From contig NZ_CP080627.1 of the NCBI RefSeq assembly GCF_025917315.1, positions 3,410,001-3,474,000 on the forward strand: a stretch of DNA of 64,000 bases. The letters run 5' to 3'. How positions within the stretch are numbered: position 1 is the first letter of the stretch; each line of letters begins with the position of its first letter. Source of the stretch: Halomonas qaidamensis. GTDB lineage: Bacteria; Pseudomonadota; Gammaproteobacteria; Pseudomonadales; Halomonadaceae. The notes beneath the pieces were generated by a model that saw only the letters and a list, made by a program, of their open reading frames with translations, did not search any database and was not told the DNA's origin. This document shows positions 63,967 to 64,000 of the stretch, in pieces. A program made the position numbers and the translations under genes.

Positions 63967-64000
63967 AAGGCATTATTCTTGCGGACGGAAGCGTCTCTCG
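63963..64000 (+). CDS. Start of an RmlA-like gene, truncated by the window edge
   Basis: The frame reads MKGIILADGSVS before the window ends. Glucose-1-phosphate thymidylyltransferases begin MKGIILAGGSGTR; here two of the nucleotide-binding glycines read Asp and Val. The gene may be decayed or may have diverged. The ATG overlaps the stop of the ART-like gene by four bases. Only 12 codons are visible. Confidence 0.45.
   Translation, partial: MKGIILADGSVS

Overview
The window looks like part of a chromosome of a moderately halophilic gammaproteobacterium, most likely Halomonadaceae (Halomonas/Vreelandella type). This is inferred from gene content and order, protein resemblance and moderate G+C: a BCCT osmolyte carrier, Aap-type amino-acid ABC transporters, the rpsT-murJ-ribF-ileS-lspA-fkpB-ispH-pilin block and the finR/fpr pair. 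I found no rRNA, tRNA, CRISPR array, insertion sequence or prophage. Nearly all of it is ordinary, densely packed chromosomal coding sequence. The one clearly accessory-looking patch is the right end.

Layout. 1-9.4 kb: a 5'-truncated BCCT transporter, an isolated short flagellin behind a sigma-28-like promoter, a divergent folK/folM pterin pair, a YbiO-type mechanosensitive channel, YqaA, an IclR regulator with a crotonase-fold protein, and the tRNA hydroxylase TrhO. 9.6-20.1 kb: housekeeping metabolism (pirin, serA, xseB-ispA-dxs, djlA, GST, HlyIII, ribA, hemE-speE). 20.2-25.9 kb: a general amino-acid ABC transporter with two tandem substrate-binding proteins, followed by aapQ-aapM-aapP; the second binding protein has a convincing sigma-54 promoter with an upstream NtrC-like site. 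25.9-31.6 kb: RidA, a histidine phosphatase, a host-attachment-family protein and two tandem chemoreceptors, the first behind a near-consensus sigma-28 promoter.

31.6-36.5 kb: divergent finR/fpr, then glnK-amtB-glnK on the minus strand behind a sigma-54/NtrC promoter, then ubiK. 36.8-41.7 kb: an RND efflux pair divergent from a TetR repressor, with a 22-bp perfect palindrome between them. 41.8-48.8 kb: a GNAT, phosphatidylcholine synthase, a MocR regulator divergent from a DUF1127 protein, an omega-aminotransferase, an ABM monooxygenase and an atypical photolyase-like flavoprotein. 48.9-59.9 kb: trpS, a minor pilin cluster and the conserved ispH-fkpB-lspA-ileS-ribF-murJ-rpsT block. 60.3-62.8 kb: a ParA-like ATPase and a third chemoreceptor.

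The right end (62.8-64 kb) holds a two-gene module: a 56-residue protein and, overlapping it by one base, a 194-residue protein with features of an ADP-ribosyltransferase fold. It lies between what looks like the 3' remnant of a dTDP-glucose 4,6-dehydratase gene and a degenerate-looking rmlA-like start, so it may be a toxin/defence module that has replaced part of a surface-polysaccharide operon. This is the best candidate in the window for something undescribed.

Nitrogen acquisition is a clear theme. Two loci (aap and glnK-amtB) carry matched sigma-54 and NtrC-like sites, so they are probably co-regulated. Motility is a second theme: a flagellin and three chemoreceptors, two of these loci with sigma-28-like signals. 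All functional calls rest on reading the sequence and knowledge of the families; no database search was run.
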